Assembly (NCBI GenBank): GCA_035651755.1 | Contig: DASRFA010000013.1 | Span: 62,001 to 126,000 of the forward strand | Direction: 5' to 3' | Origin: DASRFA01 sp035651755 | GTDB lineage: Bacteria; Desulfobacterota; Binatia; UBA12015 | DNA: 64,000 bases | Shown: positions 8,465 to 17,804 of the stretch, one piece after another | Layout of the letters: each line of letters opens with the position of its first letter | Numbering within the stretch: the first letter of the stretch is position 1 | The notes under the pieces: generated by a model | The model's input: the letters and a program-made list of their open reading frames with translations, nothing else | Database searches by the model: none | Told to the model about the DNA's origin: nothing | Translations under genes and position numbers: made by a program

Positions 8465-8487
8465 CGCAAAGCTCGCCCCGTTTTGCG
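8465..8487. promoter_or_regulatory. Inverted repeat between MFS and sulfatase genes
   Basis: CGCAAA (8465-8470) and TTTGCG (8482-8487) are separated by 11 bases in the 113-base divergent gap. The position suits a shared operator for both genes. No cognate regulator gene is adjacent, so the role is speculative. Confidence 0.35.
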
Positions 8488-8552
8488 TCCGTCGTCGGAC
8501 GACCCGCCGGGCCGACGTTGACCGCCCATCGGCGTCCGCGTAGTCGGCAGCG

Positions 8553-10835
8553 ATGAGCACCGGAGCCCGCATCGGCCGCACCGTCGCCGAGTCCACGCCG
8601 TCCTTCGAGCCACTTCCGCGACCGCCGGCAGGCGCCCCGAACGTCGTCATCGTCGTGCTCGACGACCTCGGCTTTGCGCAGCTCGGCTGCTTCGGCGGCG
8701 ACGTCGACACGCCGGCGATCGACCGCCTCGCCGCAGGCGGGCTCCGCTACCGGAGCTTCCACGTGACCGCTCTGTGCTCGCCCACGCGCGCGTGCGTCCT
8801 CACGGGTCGCAACCACCACGCGGTCGGCATGGGGTTCCTGACCGACATCCCGATCGGCTTTCCGGGCTACGACGGCCGCATCCCGCGCTCCGCCGCGACG
8901 CTGCCGCGCATCCTGCGCGACGTCGGCTACTCCACCTTCGCCGTCGGCAAGTGGCACCTCATCCCGCGCTGGGAGCAGTCCGCCTCCGGGCCGTTCGACC
9001 GCTGGCCGCTCGGGCTCGGGTTCGAGCGCTACTACGGCTTCCTCGCCGGCGACACGAACCAGTGGACGCCCGAGCTCGTCTCCGACAACGGCTTCGTCGA
9101 CCCGCCGGCGACCCCGGACGAGGGCTACCATCTGACGGAGGACCTCGCCGATCGCGCGATCCGCCTGGTGCTGGACCAGCAGCAGGCGACGCCGGGCAAG
9201 CCGTTCTTCCTCTACTTCGCGCCGGGCGCGATGCACGCGCCACACCAGGCGCCGCGGGAATGGATCGATCGCTTCCGCGGCCGCTACGACGACGGCTGGG
9301 AGTCCTTCCGGGCGCGCGCGTTCGCGCACCAGCAGGAGATCGGGATCATCGCGCAGGGCGCGCCGCTTCCGGAGCGGCCGTCGTGGATCGCGCCGTGGAG
9401 CGAGCTCTCGCGCGACGAGCGCCGCCTCTACGCGCGCATGATGGAGGTCTACGCCGGCTTCCTCGCGCACACGGACGCGCAGATCGGCCGCGTGCTCCAC
9501 TTCCTCGGAGCGCGCGGTCTCCTCGACGAGACGCTCGTGATGCTGATCTCCGACAACGGCGCCAGCGCGGAGGGCGGCCCGCTCGGCTCGCACAACGAGC
9601 ATCGCTTCACGCACGACCTGCAGGACGAGGCCGCTACGCTGCTCGCCCGCGCCGACGAGCTCGGCGGCCATCGCGCGTACAACCACTACGCTTGGGGTTG
9701 GGCGTGGGCGGGCAACACGCCCTTCCGACTCTGGAAGCGCTTCGCCTGGCTCGGCGGCACGCGGACGCCGCTCGTCGTGCACTGGCCGAAGGGCATCGCG
9801 GCGCGCGGCGAGGTCCGCGGCCAGTTCGCGCACGCGATCGACCTCCTGCCGACGGTGCTCGACGCCGCGGGCATCGCGCCGCCCGCCGTCGTCGACGGGA
9901 TCACCCAGAAGCCGATCGACGGCGCGTCCCTCCGGCCGACGTTCCACGACCCCGCGGCCCCCAACCCGCGCGCGACGCAGTACTTCGAGATGATGGGCAG
10001 CCGGTCCATCTGGCACGACGGCTGGCGCGCGACGACCGACCACGTCGGCCACCAGCTGAGCGTCGAGCGCGAGAGGGTGCCGGGGAGCCACGACTTCGAG
10101 ACCGACCGCTGGTCGCTCTTTCGCCTCGACGACGATCCCGCCGAGGCGGTCGACCTCGCGGCGGAGCATCCCGGCGAGCTCCGCCGGCTCGTCGACCTCT
10201 GGTGGGCCGAGGCCGGCCGCAACCAGGTGCTGCCGCTCGAGGACGGGTTCATCAGCCGCGCGGTCGCTCTCGAGCCGTCGCCGTGGGGCGTGCGGCCGCG
10301 CGCCGAGCTGCTGCCGGGCGGCGGACCGATCTGCGAGAGCAACCTGCCGCCGATGGGGGCCGGGTTTCGCTTGACGGCGGAGGTCGAGGTCCCCGCGGGC
10401 GGAGCCGACGGCGTGATCGCGGCGCTCGGCGACTGGTCGAACGGCTTCGCATGCTACGTCGCAGGCGGACGCGCGGCGATGTGCATCAACCTCTTCGGCG
10501 ATCCGGTCCGTGTCGTCGCGCCCGAGGCGCTCGCTCCGGGGAAGCGCCGCATCGACGTCCTGTATCGCCGCGCGCGCCGCGGCGGCGGGCCGCTCGCTCT
10601 CTGCGTCGACGGCACGACGGTCGCGCGCGCGCAGGTGCCGTCCGACCTGCCGTTCCGCTGGCAGATCGGCGGCGCGGGCCTCCTCATCGGCCGGGACCGC
10701 GGCTTCCCGGTGTGCGACGACTACCGGCCGCCCGCGGAGTTCACCGGCCGGATCGCGAGCGTCGTGCTCGAGGCGCTCGTCCTGCTTCCGCCGGACGCGC
10801 GGCAGGAGATCGAGGCGATCCTGCACCACGAGTAG
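8553..10835 (+). CDS. Sulfatase (arylsulfatase type I)
   Basis: A 760-residue formylglycine-dependent sulfatase. The metal-binding start VVIVVLDDLGFAQLG lies at about 31-45 and the sulfatase signature CSPTRACVLTGR places the residue converted to formylglycine at Cys75. GKWHL and the later LISDNGASAEGG segment, which supplies metal ligands, are also present. It is longer than a minimal sulfatase, with a beta-rich C-terminal extension from about residue 560, as in the large arylsulfatases of mycobacteria and soil bacteria. No signal peptide is seen, so it is probably cytoplasmic. It hydrolyses sulfate esters; the substrate is unknown. It ends just before the promoter of the next operon. Confidence 0.93.
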   Translation: MSTGARIGRTVAESTPSFEPLPRPPAGAPNVVIVVLDDLGFAQLGCFGGDVDTPAIDRLAAGGLRYRSFHVTALCSPTRACVLTGRNHHAVGMGFLTDIPIGFPGYDGRIPRSAATLPRILRDVGYSTFAVGKWHLIPRWEQSASGPFDRWPLGLGFERYYGFLAGDTNQWTPELVSDNGFVDPPATPDEGYHLTEDLADRAIRLVLDQQQATPGKPFFLYFAPGAMHAPHQAPREWIDRFRGRYDDGWESFRARAFAHQQEIGIIAQGAPLPERPSWIAPWSELSRDERRLYARMMEVYAGFLAHTDAQIGRVLHFLGARGLLDETLVMLISDNGASAEGGPLGSHNEHRFTHDLQDEAATLLARADELGGHRAYNHYAWGWAWAGNTPFRLWKRFAWLGGTRTPLVVHWPKGIAARGEVRGQFAHAIDLLPTVLDAAGIAPPAVVDGITQKPIDGASLRPTFHDPAAPNPRATQYFEMMGSRSIWHDGWRATTDHVGHQLSVERERVPGSHDFETDRWSLFRLDDDPAEAVDLAAEHPGELRRLVDLWWAEAGRNQVLPLEDGFISRAVALEPSPWGVRPRAELLPGGGPICESNLPPMGAGFRLTAEVEVPAGGADGVIAALGDWSNGFACYVAGGRAAMCINLFGDPVRVVAPEALAPGKRRIDVLYRRARRGGGPLALCVDGTTVARAQVPSDLPFRWQIGGAGLLIGRDRGFPVCDDYRPPAEFTGRIASVVLEALVLLPPDARQEIEAILHHE

Positions 10836-10862
10836 CGCCCGCGCGGCGGCCGCCGCCGCCTC

Positions 10863-10907
10863 TTGTCTTGTGAATGACGATTCACTATTTTGTGAATCGC
10901 CATTCAC
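10863..10907 (+). promoter_or_regulatory. Promoter with two TetR-type operators
   Basis: TTGTCT (10863-10868) and TATTTT (10886-10891) are 17 bases apart, a plausible sigma-70 promoter. The first operator, 10870-10885, has the form GTGAAT-n4-ATTCAC and fills the spacer. The second, 10892-10907, has the same arms and covers the likely start of transcription. The copies start 22 bases apart, two helical turns, as expected for cooperative binding on one DNA face. The operon downstream (10951-13558) ends with its own TetR gene, the obvious candidate repressor. Confidence 0.75.
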
Positions 10908-10950
10908 GTCCACCGTGCGCGCGCCGACTGTCGGCGGAGGAGAGCCAGCG

Positions 10951-11739
10951 ATGCCCGTGCGCTACCAGCCGGATGCCCCGATCGTCGTCGTGACGATCGA
11001 TCGCCCCGAGGTCGGCAACGCGATCGACCGCCCCACCGCGGACGCGCTCGCCGACGCCTTCCGCCGCTTCGAGGCGGACGACTCGCTGTCGGTCGCGGTG
11101 CTCACCGGCGCGTCCGGCAAGTTCTGCTGCGGCGCCGACCTGAAGGCGATGCGCGCCGGCGACCCGAGCCGCATCACGCGGCTCGCGCCCGACGGAGACG
11201 GCCCGGTCGGTCCGACGCGCATGCTGCTCCGGAAGCCCGTCATCGCGGCGGTCGAGGGGCACGCGGTCGCGGGAGGGCTCGAGGTGGCCGCGTGGTGCGA
11301 TCTCCGGGTCGCGGCGGAGGACGCCGTCTTCGGCGTGTTCTGCCGGCGCTGGGGCATCCCGCTCATGGACGGCGGGACGATCCGGCTCGCCCGTCTGATC
11401 GGCCACAGCCACGCGCTCGACCTGATCTTGACGGGTCGCGGTGTGTCCGGCGAGGAGGCGCTCCGGATGGGACTCGCGAACCGGATCGTGCCGCGCGGCC
11501 AGGCGCTCGAGGCCGCGATCGCGCTCGCGCGCGACGTCGCCGCGCGGCCGCAGGCGGCCCTGCGCGAGGATCGGCTGTCGTCCTACGAGCAGTGGTCGCT
11601 CGCGCTCCCGGACGCGCTCCTCGGCGAGTACCATCACGGCATGGCCGCGCTCGCGACCGGCGAGATGGCGGGCGGCCTCGATCGCTACGAGTCGGGCGGC
11701 TGGCGTCGCGGCGACTTCCGAGGCGGCACGACGCTTTGA
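10951..11739 (+). CDS. Enoyl-CoA hydratase/isomerase family protein
   Basis: A 262-residue crotonase-fold protein, the normal length. It has the first oxyanion-hole segment SGKFCCGADLKAM at about 51-63 and the second, EGHAVAGGLEVAAWCDLRVA, at about 100-119. The usual catalytic Glu pair is not both clear: the segment RRWGIPLMDGGTIRLARLIG has no obvious second Glu, as in many crotonases that act as isomerases or thioesterases. GGAGGAGAG precedes the ATG. It is the first gene of a three-gene operon with a Rieske oxygenase and a TetR regulator, suggesting degradation of an aromatic or cyclic acid through CoA thioesters. Confidence 0.88.
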   Translation: MPVRYQPDAPIVVVTIDRPEVGNAIDRPTADALADAFRRFEADDSLSVAVLTGASGKFCCGADLKAMRAGDPSRITRLAPDGDGPVGPTRMLLRKPVIAAVEGHAVAGGLEVAAWCDLRVAAEDAVFGVFCRRWGIPLMDGGTIRLARLIGHSHALDLILTGRGVSGEEALRMGLANRIVPRGQALEAAIALARDVAARPQAALREDRLSSYEQWSLALPDALLGEYHHGMAALATGEMAGGLDRYESGGWRRGDFRGGTTL

Positions 11740-11759
11740 CGCGCGCGAAGGAGAGCCCC

Positions 11760-12911
11760 ATGGCACGATTGGCCGACGACGCAAGCGTGGTCCAGAGGAT
11801 CCTCGACCACATCGACGGGCGCACGACCGACCTCGGCGACGACACGTGGCGCGAGCCGGTCGCGAACTACGTCTCGGAGGAGCGCTTCGCCGCCGAGCGC
11901 GACCTCGTGCTGCGCCATGTCCCGAGCGCGTTCTGCCCGTCCGCCGTGTTGCCCGAGCCCGGCTCGTACGTCGCGCGCGACGCCGCCGGCACGCCGATCG
12001 TCGCGGTGCGCGGCAGCGACGGGAAGGTGCGCGCCTTCCGGAACGCCTGCCGCCACCGCGGCACGCAGCTCGTCGACGGCGCCGGCTGCGAGAAGGCGTT
12101 CGTCTGCCGCTACCACGGCTGGGTCTACGGGCTCGACGGCGAGCTCCGCCACGTCCCGCACGAGGAGGGGTTCCCGGGTCTCGACAAGGCGACGCGCGGT
12201 CTCGTGCCGATCGAAGCCGTCGAGACGAGCGGCGTCGTCTTCTTGACGCAGCGGGCGCCGTACGCGACGGGTACCGCGCTCGAGGAGCTGCGCGACCTGC
12301 CGTCGCCGCTCATCCCGGCGGGCGAGCGCGTCGTGCAGTCGACGGAGCGCGACGTGCCCGCGAACTGGAAGGTCCTCCTCGAGGGCTTTCTCGAGGGCTA
12401 CCACATCCGCTCCACGCACCCGCAGACGTTCTACCCGCTCCAGTACGACAACCTGAACGTCGTCGAGCGCTTCGGCCGGCACGACCGGATCGCGTTCCCC
12501 TACCGCGCGATCGAGAAGCTGCGCGGCGCGCCGCCGCCGGAGCGCTCGGCCGACGGGAAGCTGACCTACGTCTACCACCTCTTCCCGAACGCGATCGTCG
12601 CGACGTTCCCGACCAATCGCGTGATGGTCGTGCTCGAGCCGCTCGCCGTCGATCGCACGCGCTTCGTCACGTACGGCTTGACGGACCGGCCCGACGACCC
12701 GAGCGGACGCGAGGCGGCGAGCCGCGGGCGCGAGCTCGTCGACTCCGGTGCCGCCGAGGACAACGCGGTCTCCCTCGGGGTCCAGCGCGGGCTCGCGAGC
12801 GGCGCGAACGAGTTCCTCGAGTTCGGCCGCTTCGAGAGCGCGATCGTCCATTTCCACCGCGAGCTCGACGCGGCGCTCGAGGCCGGGCGCGCGGCCACGC
12901 GGCAGCGCTGA
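11760..12911 (+). CDS. Rieske non-haem iron oxygenase, large subunit
   Basis: A 383-residue oxygenase component. The N-terminal Rieske [2Fe-2S] ligands are Cys97 and His99 (CRHRG) and Cys116 and His119 (CRYHG). The catalytic domain has EGFLEGYHIRSTHP near residue 210-224, supplying the two histidines of the mononuclear iron site. GAAGGAG precedes the ATG, 20 bases after the hydratase gene. No small subunit, ferredoxin or reductase gene is adjacent, so electrons must come from elsewhere, as in many alpha-only oxygenases acting on quaternary amines, aromatic acids or sterols. The stop overlaps the next start by one base. The substrate is not predictable from sequence alone. Confidence 0.92.
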   Translation: MARLADDASVVQRILDHIDGRTTDLGDDTWREPVANYVSEERFAAERDLVLRHVPSAFCPSAVLPEPGSYVARDAAGTPIVAVRGSDGKVRAFRNACRHRGTQLVDGAGCEKAFVCRYHGWVYGLDGELRHVPHEEGFPGLDKATRGLVPIEAVETSGVVFLTQRAPYATGTALEELRDLPSPLIPAGERVVQSTERDVPANWKVLLEGFLEGYHIRSTHPQTFYPLQYDNLNVVERFGRHDRIAFPYRAIEKLRGAPPPERSADGKLTYVYHLFPNAIVATFPTNRVMVVLEPLAVDRTRFVTYGLTDRPDDPSGREAASRGRELVDSGAAEDNAVSLGVQRGLASGANEFLEFGRFESAIVHFHRELDAALEAGRAATRQR

Positions 12912-13558
12912 TGCGGAAGCCGCGCGCGCGACGCCGCACCAAGCAGCCCGACGAGACTCGCGCGCGCCTGGTCCGCGCGGCGCGCGAGGTGGTGGAGCAG
13001 GGCGGCTACGCCGCCGCGTCGGTCCTCGCGATCGCCGAGCGGGCCGGCGTCTCCGCCGGCGCGCTCTACCGCCACTTCCCCTCGAAGGGCGATCTCTTCG
13101 TCGAGGTGCTTCGCTCCGCCGGCCAGCACGAGCTCGACGAGATGAACGCGGCCGCGAGCCGCGCCGACACGATCGTCGGCCGCCTCGAGACCGTGGTCGC
13201 GACCTACGCGCGTCGCGCGCTCCGGAACCCGCGCCTCGCCTGGGCGCTCGTCTACGAGCCGGTCGACCCGCTCGTCGACGCCGAGCGGCTCGCAAATCGC
13301 CGCAGCTACTGCCGCGGCATGGCGGCTCTCCTCCGCCAGGGCATCGCGACCGGCGAGCTTCCCAAGCAGAACGCGGAGCTCACCGCGGCGGCGATCGTCG
13401 GCGCGATCAGCGAGACGCTCGTCGGGCCGCTCTCGCCGGTCGGCGGCGAGACGGCGTCCGACGAGGAGGTGGTCGCGTCGCTGCTCCGCTTCTGCCGCCG
13501 CGGCGCCGGCGTGCCCGACCGCCCGGCGTTGCGCACGGTGCGCGCGCGCGGCCGCTGA
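12911..13558 (+). CDS. TetR-family repressor of the hydratase/Rieske operon
   Basis: A 215-residue TetR protein. The helix-turn-helix at about 30-65 includes VLAIAERAGVSAGALYRHFP, the family hallmark. The C-terminal ligand domain has the helical MAALLRQGIATGELP element common in this family. It is translationally coupled to the Rieske gene (TGATG overlap). The paired GTGAAT-n4-ATTCAC sites in the operon promoter at 10870-10907 are the likely binding sites, giving a self-regulated catabolic operon. The inducer is probably the oxygenase substrate or a CoA derivative of it (inference). Confidence 0.9.
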   Translation: MRKPRARRRTKQPDETRARLVRAAREVVEQGGYAAASVLAIAERAGVSAGALYRHFPSKGDLFVEVLRSAGQHELDEMNAAASRADTIVGRLETVVATYARRALRNPRLAWALVYEPVDPLVDAERLANRRSYCRGMAALLRQGIATGELPKQNAELTAAAIVGAISETLVGPLSPVGGETASDEEVVASLLRFCRRGAGVPDRPALRTVRARGR

Positions 13559-13642
13559 AACGTCGTCCAGGATGGGCGGGTCTGCTCTTCGAGCTTGACG
13601 GCGTGCTGCGTCGGATGCACTGAGACGTCGCAGATCGACGTC

Positions 13643-16195
13643 ATGGCGCGACCTCGCAAGCGGCTTCGACGGCTCCTTCACGCGCGCGCGATCGCCGCCG
13701 CGCTGGCGTATGCGGCGTGGGGCGCCGTCCTCGCCTCGCCCGCTGCGCACGCGGACGGATGCGCCCCCGGCGAGGACGACTTCTACGGCACCTGCGTCGA
13801 GCGCCTGAGCGTCTTCGGACAGGCGTCCTGGAAGGAGACGGCGGTGGGCGCCGTCCGCGGCCACACGATCGGCAACCACGCCGCCGGCGTGGCGATCGAT
13901 CGCAGCGTCAAGCCGAACCGCATCTGGGTCGCCGACACGAGCAACAACCGCATCCTCGGCTTCCGGAGCCTCGGGCAGTGCTCCCTCGCGCCCGCGATCC
14001 CGTGCACGAACGACTCGGACTGCGCCGGGGCGTCGGCCGGCACGTGCGCGATCAGCGGCGCGTTCGGCCAGCCGTTCAACCCGACGTTCCGGGACGCGGA
14101 CGTGGTGATCGGCCAGCCCGACCTCGGAAGCTCGGCGTGCAACGGCGACGACAACGTCGGCATCTACGGCCCGGCGTCGGCGTCGACCCTTTGCTTGATG
14201 CAGACGCCCGCCGTCGACAACGTCGCCGAGTCCTGGCAGTCGATGAACTTCGACGTCGACTCGCGCGGCGATCTCTGGGTCACCGACCGCCACAACAACC
14301 GCGTCCTCGAATACCTCGAGCCGTTCAGCGATGACCGGGCGGACGGGAAGGGCGACGCCGTCGCCGACGTCGTGATCGGCCAGCCGGACTTCTCGTCGGA
14401 CCTCGCGAACCGCGGGGGCGACGTCGGCGCCGACACGCTCTTCCTGAACGAAGGCGCCTTCCAGCACGTGGCCGTACCGAGCTTCGGCGGCGTCAGCGTC
14501 GGCGCGGACGACGCCGTCTGGATCGCGGACTTCGGGAACTCGCGCGTCCTCCGCTATCCCGCCGGATCGGCGACGCCCGACCTCGTCCTCGGCCAGGCGA
14601 CGTTCACGACGGCCGACCCGGGCGCGCTCGTCGCGCCCTTCGCGGTCGCGCACGATCCGGACGGCGGCCAGCTCTACGTCCTCGACCACGACTGGTCGAC
14701 CAACAGCGACCGCATCGTCGTCTTCGAGCCCGACCGCAGGACCGGCGCCTTCACGAGCGGCATGGCGCCGCGGCGAACGATCGTCCCGCGCCACGGCCTC
14801 ACCTACCCGAAGGGATGGAGCTACGTCTTCCGGGCGTCCGGGATGACGCTCAACCGCCACCGGAAGGGGAAGTACGCGCGCGGCAAGATCTGGGTCTACG
14901 AGGGTCCGCCCGGGCAGCGCGCCGCGCTCCTCGACGCGCACGGGCACTTCGTCCGCGTGATCGGCGCCCCGAGCGCGAGCGCGATCGGCGGCGCGGGCTG
15001 GAGCGACGGGCACCCGGAGTGCACGTCCGCGAGCTACTCGTACCGCCTGCACTGGCCGGCGGGCAGCGGGGCGATCGACGACGACGGCAACCTCTACGTC
15101 GCGGACGAGGGCTTCTCGCGGATCGCCGTGTACCACCTGCCGACCTATTCGAACCTCTTCGAGAGCCGTACGCGCTGTCCGCCGCCGCCGAACGCGGTGC
15201 TGCTCGGAAGCGACGAGCTCGCGCGCGACCGGCTGCTCGCGATGTACGGGGGCGCGCACGCGGTCGGCGGACAGCTCTTCGCGGGCGACTGGACGCGCGT
15301 CGTCGTGTGGAGCGACTACGCGGCGAAGCCGATCGGCGCACCGGCCGACTTCGCGATCGACGGCGCCGACACGGCGGGCGGCCGGGGAGCGGCGGTCGAC
15401 GACCAGGGACACCTCTGGCTGGGGACCGTCGTCCTCGCGCTTCCCGTCACGGCGGATGCGCCCGCGCCGCTCGCGCGCGACGTTCCGGTCTACTGGGGCG
15501 ACGACCCGAGCACGCAGGTGACGACGATCGCGGTCCCGGCGTGGGACCCGGTCGGCCGCAAGCTCTGGATCGCCGACGGCAACCGCGTGCTCCGGATCGC
15601 GAACGCCGGCCGCGTCGGGACGGGCGAGAAGCTCCTCGTCGACCTCGTCGTCGGGCAGGTCGCGAAGGGCGCGAACGACTGCAACCAGGGCTTCTCCTCG
15701 CCGGCCGCGAGCCGCCTCTGCGTCGCGTCCGAAGTGCAGTTCGATCCGTCCGGGAATCTCTACGTCGTCGAGAACGCCTACGAGTGCCACGGCAACAACC
15801 GGATCACCGTGTTCACGGCGGCCGACATCGCCGCGGCGCAGGGCCTTTTCCCGAATCTCTCCGCTCGGATCGCGTTCGGCGGGACGCTCACGACGCGCGG
15901 CGACTGCGCGTTTTCACCCGTCGCCGTCGCGTTCGACAGCCGCGGCCGGATGGTCGTCGCGAACGACGGCGGCACCTCCACGTCGGACTACCGGACGCGC
16001 GCCGTCCGCCAGCTCTTCTTCTATCCGACGCCGCTCGCCGATCAGACGCCGTCCGCCACGATCCGGGTTCCGATGGGCGCGCCGGGCGCGATCCAGTTCG
16101 ACGAGCAGGACGACCTCGTGATCCGCGACGGCACGTGGCACCGCATCTGGGTCGTGAACCTCGACCGCGATCCGTCGTGGCTGGTCTCCGAATGA
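13643..16195 (+). CDS. Exported NHL-repeat beta-propeller protein
   Basis: An 850-residue protein beginning at ATG 13643, with a basic start (RPRKRLRR), a hydrophobic core and an AHADG cleavage region near residue 37. The mature part carries repeated NHL-like units such as RIWVADTSNNRILGF, DLWVTDRHNNRVLEY, AVWIADFGNSRVLRYP and KLWIADGNRVLRIAN, each followed by VVIGQPD- or LVLGQAT-type segments. Such propellers bind proteins, ligands or surfaces and no enzyme site is evident. Scattered cysteine pairs (QCSLAPAIPCTNDSDC) indicate an oxidising, extracytoplasmic location. It lies 70 bases ahead of the two di-haem genes on the same strand and may belong with them. Confidence 0.85.
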   Translation: MARPRKRLRRLLHARAIAAALAYAAWGAVLASPAAHADGCAPGEDDFYGTCVERLSVFGQASWKETAVGAVRGHTIGNHAAGVAIDRSVKPNRIWVADTSNNRILGFRSLGQCSLAPAIPCTNDSDCAGASAGTCAISGAFGQPFNPTFRDADVVIGQPDLGSSACNGDDNVGIYGPASASTLCLMQTPAVDNVAESWQSMNFDVDSRGDLWVTDRHNNRVLEYLEPFSDDRADGKGDAVADVVIGQPDFSSDLANRGGDVGADTLFLNEGAFQHVAVPSFGGVSVGADDAVWIADFGNSRVLRYPAGSATPDLVLGQATFTTADPGALVAPFAVAHDPDGGQLYVLDHDWSTNSDRIVVFEPDRRTGAFTSGMAPRRTIVPRHGLTYPKGWSYVFRASGMTLNRHRKGKYARGKIWVYEGPPGQRAALLDAHGHFVRVIGAPSASAIGGAGWSDGHPECTSASYSYRLHWPAGSGAIDDDGNLYVADEGFSRIAVYHLPTYSNLFESRTRCPPPPNAVLLGSDELARDRLLAMYGGAHAVGGQLFAGDWTRVVVWSDYAAKPIGAPADFAIDGADTAGGRGAAVDDQGHLWLGTVVLALPVTADAPAPLARDVPVYWGDDPSTQVTTIAVPAWDPVGRKLWIADGNRVLRIANAGRVGTGEKLLVDLVVGQVAKGANDCNQGFSSPAASRLCVASEVQFDPSGNLYVVENAYECHGNNRITVFTAADIAAAQGLFPNLSARIAFGGTLTTRGDCAFSPVAVAFDSRGRMVVANDGGTSTSDYRTRAVRQLFFYPTPLADQTPSATIRVPMGAPGAIQFDEQDDLVIRDGTWHRIWVVNLDRDPSWLVSE

Positions 16196-16265
16196 CCCGG
16201 ACGAGGCGCCGGGCAGGCGAAAAACCCGTGCCGCGGCCGCCGCGGTCCTGATACCATCGCCCGCC

Positions 16266-17804
16266 ATGCTCGGGTCGGCGCGCATCGCGCTGGCGCTCGT
16301 GGTCGCGCTCCAAGGGACAGCATGGGCCGCGTCCGCTGGCGAGCCGACGTCGATCCCCGGCATCGCCGTCGACGACGGCGCCGTCCCCGACGATCCGGCG
16401 CTCCTCGAGCAGCTCCAGAAGGCGATCGAGCTTCGCCAGCGCGAGCGCTTCGACCGCGTGCTCGACGCGCACGATCCCGGCGAGCTCGTCGAGCACGCGA
16501 CCCTCAACGACGACGCGTTCGACTACCGCCAGCTCGCCCCCGACACGCTCTTCGTCGTCGGCGACGAGCTCTTCGGCTACCTCTTCCGCCCCGAGAACGG
16601 CTGGGGACACGGCGGAGCCGATCGGAAGGCGATCGGCTACACGCCGGAGCTGCAGCGCGTGCACCGGGGCGCGGCCGGCGGGCCCGATGCGTTCGGCTGC
16701 TTCGGCTGCCACTCGAAGGGCGGACCGGACGGCGCGGGCACGCAGACGCAGAACGCGTTCCTCCGCGGCGACGGCGAGCGCAGCGCGATGGCCGATCAGC
16801 GCAACGCGCCGCATCTCCTCGGCCTCGGTCCGATCGCGCTCCTCGCGCGCGAGATGAGCGCGGAGCTCCGCGGCGAGGCCGACGGCGCGCGCGATCGCGC
16901 TCGCGCGACCCACCAGGCGGTCGAGCAGAGCTTGACGGCGAAGGGCGTCTCCTTCGGCCGCGTCGTCGCCGCGCCGGACGGCACGCTCGACGATCGCGCG
17001 GTCGAGGGCGTCGATCGCGACTTGACGGTGCGCCCCTTCGGCTGGAAGGGCCACCAGGCGACGCTCCGCGAGATCGTCGAGGAGTCGCTGCAGATCCACC
17101 AGGGCCTCCTGTCCAAGCGCATCCACCTCGCCGTGCGCGACCAGGCTCTCGACGCCGCGCCCTACGGCAAGGGCCCGTGGTACGACCTCGACGACGACGG
17201 CGTGAGCCTCGAGATCGACGACGGGATGCTGACGACCGTCGTCGCCTACCTCGCGCAGCTCGAGGTGCCCGTCGTGCGCCCGCCGCGCGATCCGGGCCTG
17301 CTCGATCTCTTCGCGGCCGGCCGCTCGCGCTTCGCGGCGATCGGCTGCGCGGGATGCCACGTCCCCACCCTCGAGCTCGCCGAGCCGAAGATCGACGCCC
17401 GCCAGCCGGCCGGTCCGGACACGAAGCCGTTCTTGATCGACGTCTCCAAGGACGGCGACGGCCCGAAGGTCGAGCCGAAATACCCCGGCACCAGGACGAC
17501 GTACCTCGTGCACCTCTTCAGCGATCTCAAGCGCCACGACATGGGCGATGCGCTCGCGAGCCCGTCGCCGCAGGGGACGATCCCGGCGCGCATGTTCTTG
17601 ACGCGTCCGCTCTGGGGCCTGGCGGAGACGGCGCCGTACCTGCACGACGGGCGCGCGCCGACCGTCGACGACGCGATCCGCCTGCACGGCGGCGAGGCTG
17701 CGGCGGCGCGCGACGCGTACGTCGCGCTCGACGACCGCGGGCGCGCGAGCGTGCGCGTCTACCTCGCGTCGCTGTCGCGCGAGCCGAAGCTCTTCGTGCC
17801 ATGA
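16266..17804 (+). CDS. Di-haem c-type oxidoreductase-like protein 1
   Basis: A 512-residue exported protein with a Sec signal (LALVVALQGTAWAASA) and two c-type haem sites, CFGCH at 145-149 and CAGCH at 361-365. The layout, including HSKGGPDGAGT after the first haem and FSDLKRHDMG and APYLHDGRAPT near the end, matches the di-haem oxidoreductase (DHOR, peroxidase/thiol-oxidoreductase-like) family, whose members carry electrons or reduce peroxides in the periplasm; precise reactions are mostly unknown. Its stop overlaps the start of a paralogue (ATGA at 17801-17804), so the two are cotranscribed and arose by tandem duplication. Confidence 0.88.
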   Translation: MLGSARIALALVVALQGTAWAASAGEPTSIPGIAVDDGAVPDDPALLEQLQKAIELRQRERFDRVLDAHDPGELVEHATLNDDAFDYRQLAPDTLFVVGDELFGYLFRPENGWGHGGADRKAIGYTPELQRVHRGAAGGPDAFGCFGCHSKGGPDGAGTQTQNAFLRGDGERSAMADQRNAPHLLGLGPIALLAREMSAELRGEADGARDRARATHQAVEQSLTAKGVSFGRVVAAPDGTLDDRAVEGVDRDLTVRPFGWKGHQATLREIVEESLQIHQGLLSKRIHLAVRDQALDAAPYGKGPWYDLDDDGVSLEIDDGMLTTVVAYLAQLEVPVVRPPRDPGLLDLFAAGRSRFAAIGCAGCHVPTLELAEPKIDARQPAGPDTKPFLIDVSKDGDGPKVEPKYPGTRTTYLVHLFSDLKRHDMGDALASPSPQGTIPARMFLTRPLWGLAETAPYLHDGRAPTVDDAIRLHGGEAAAARDAYVALDDRGRASVRVYLASLSREPKLFVP

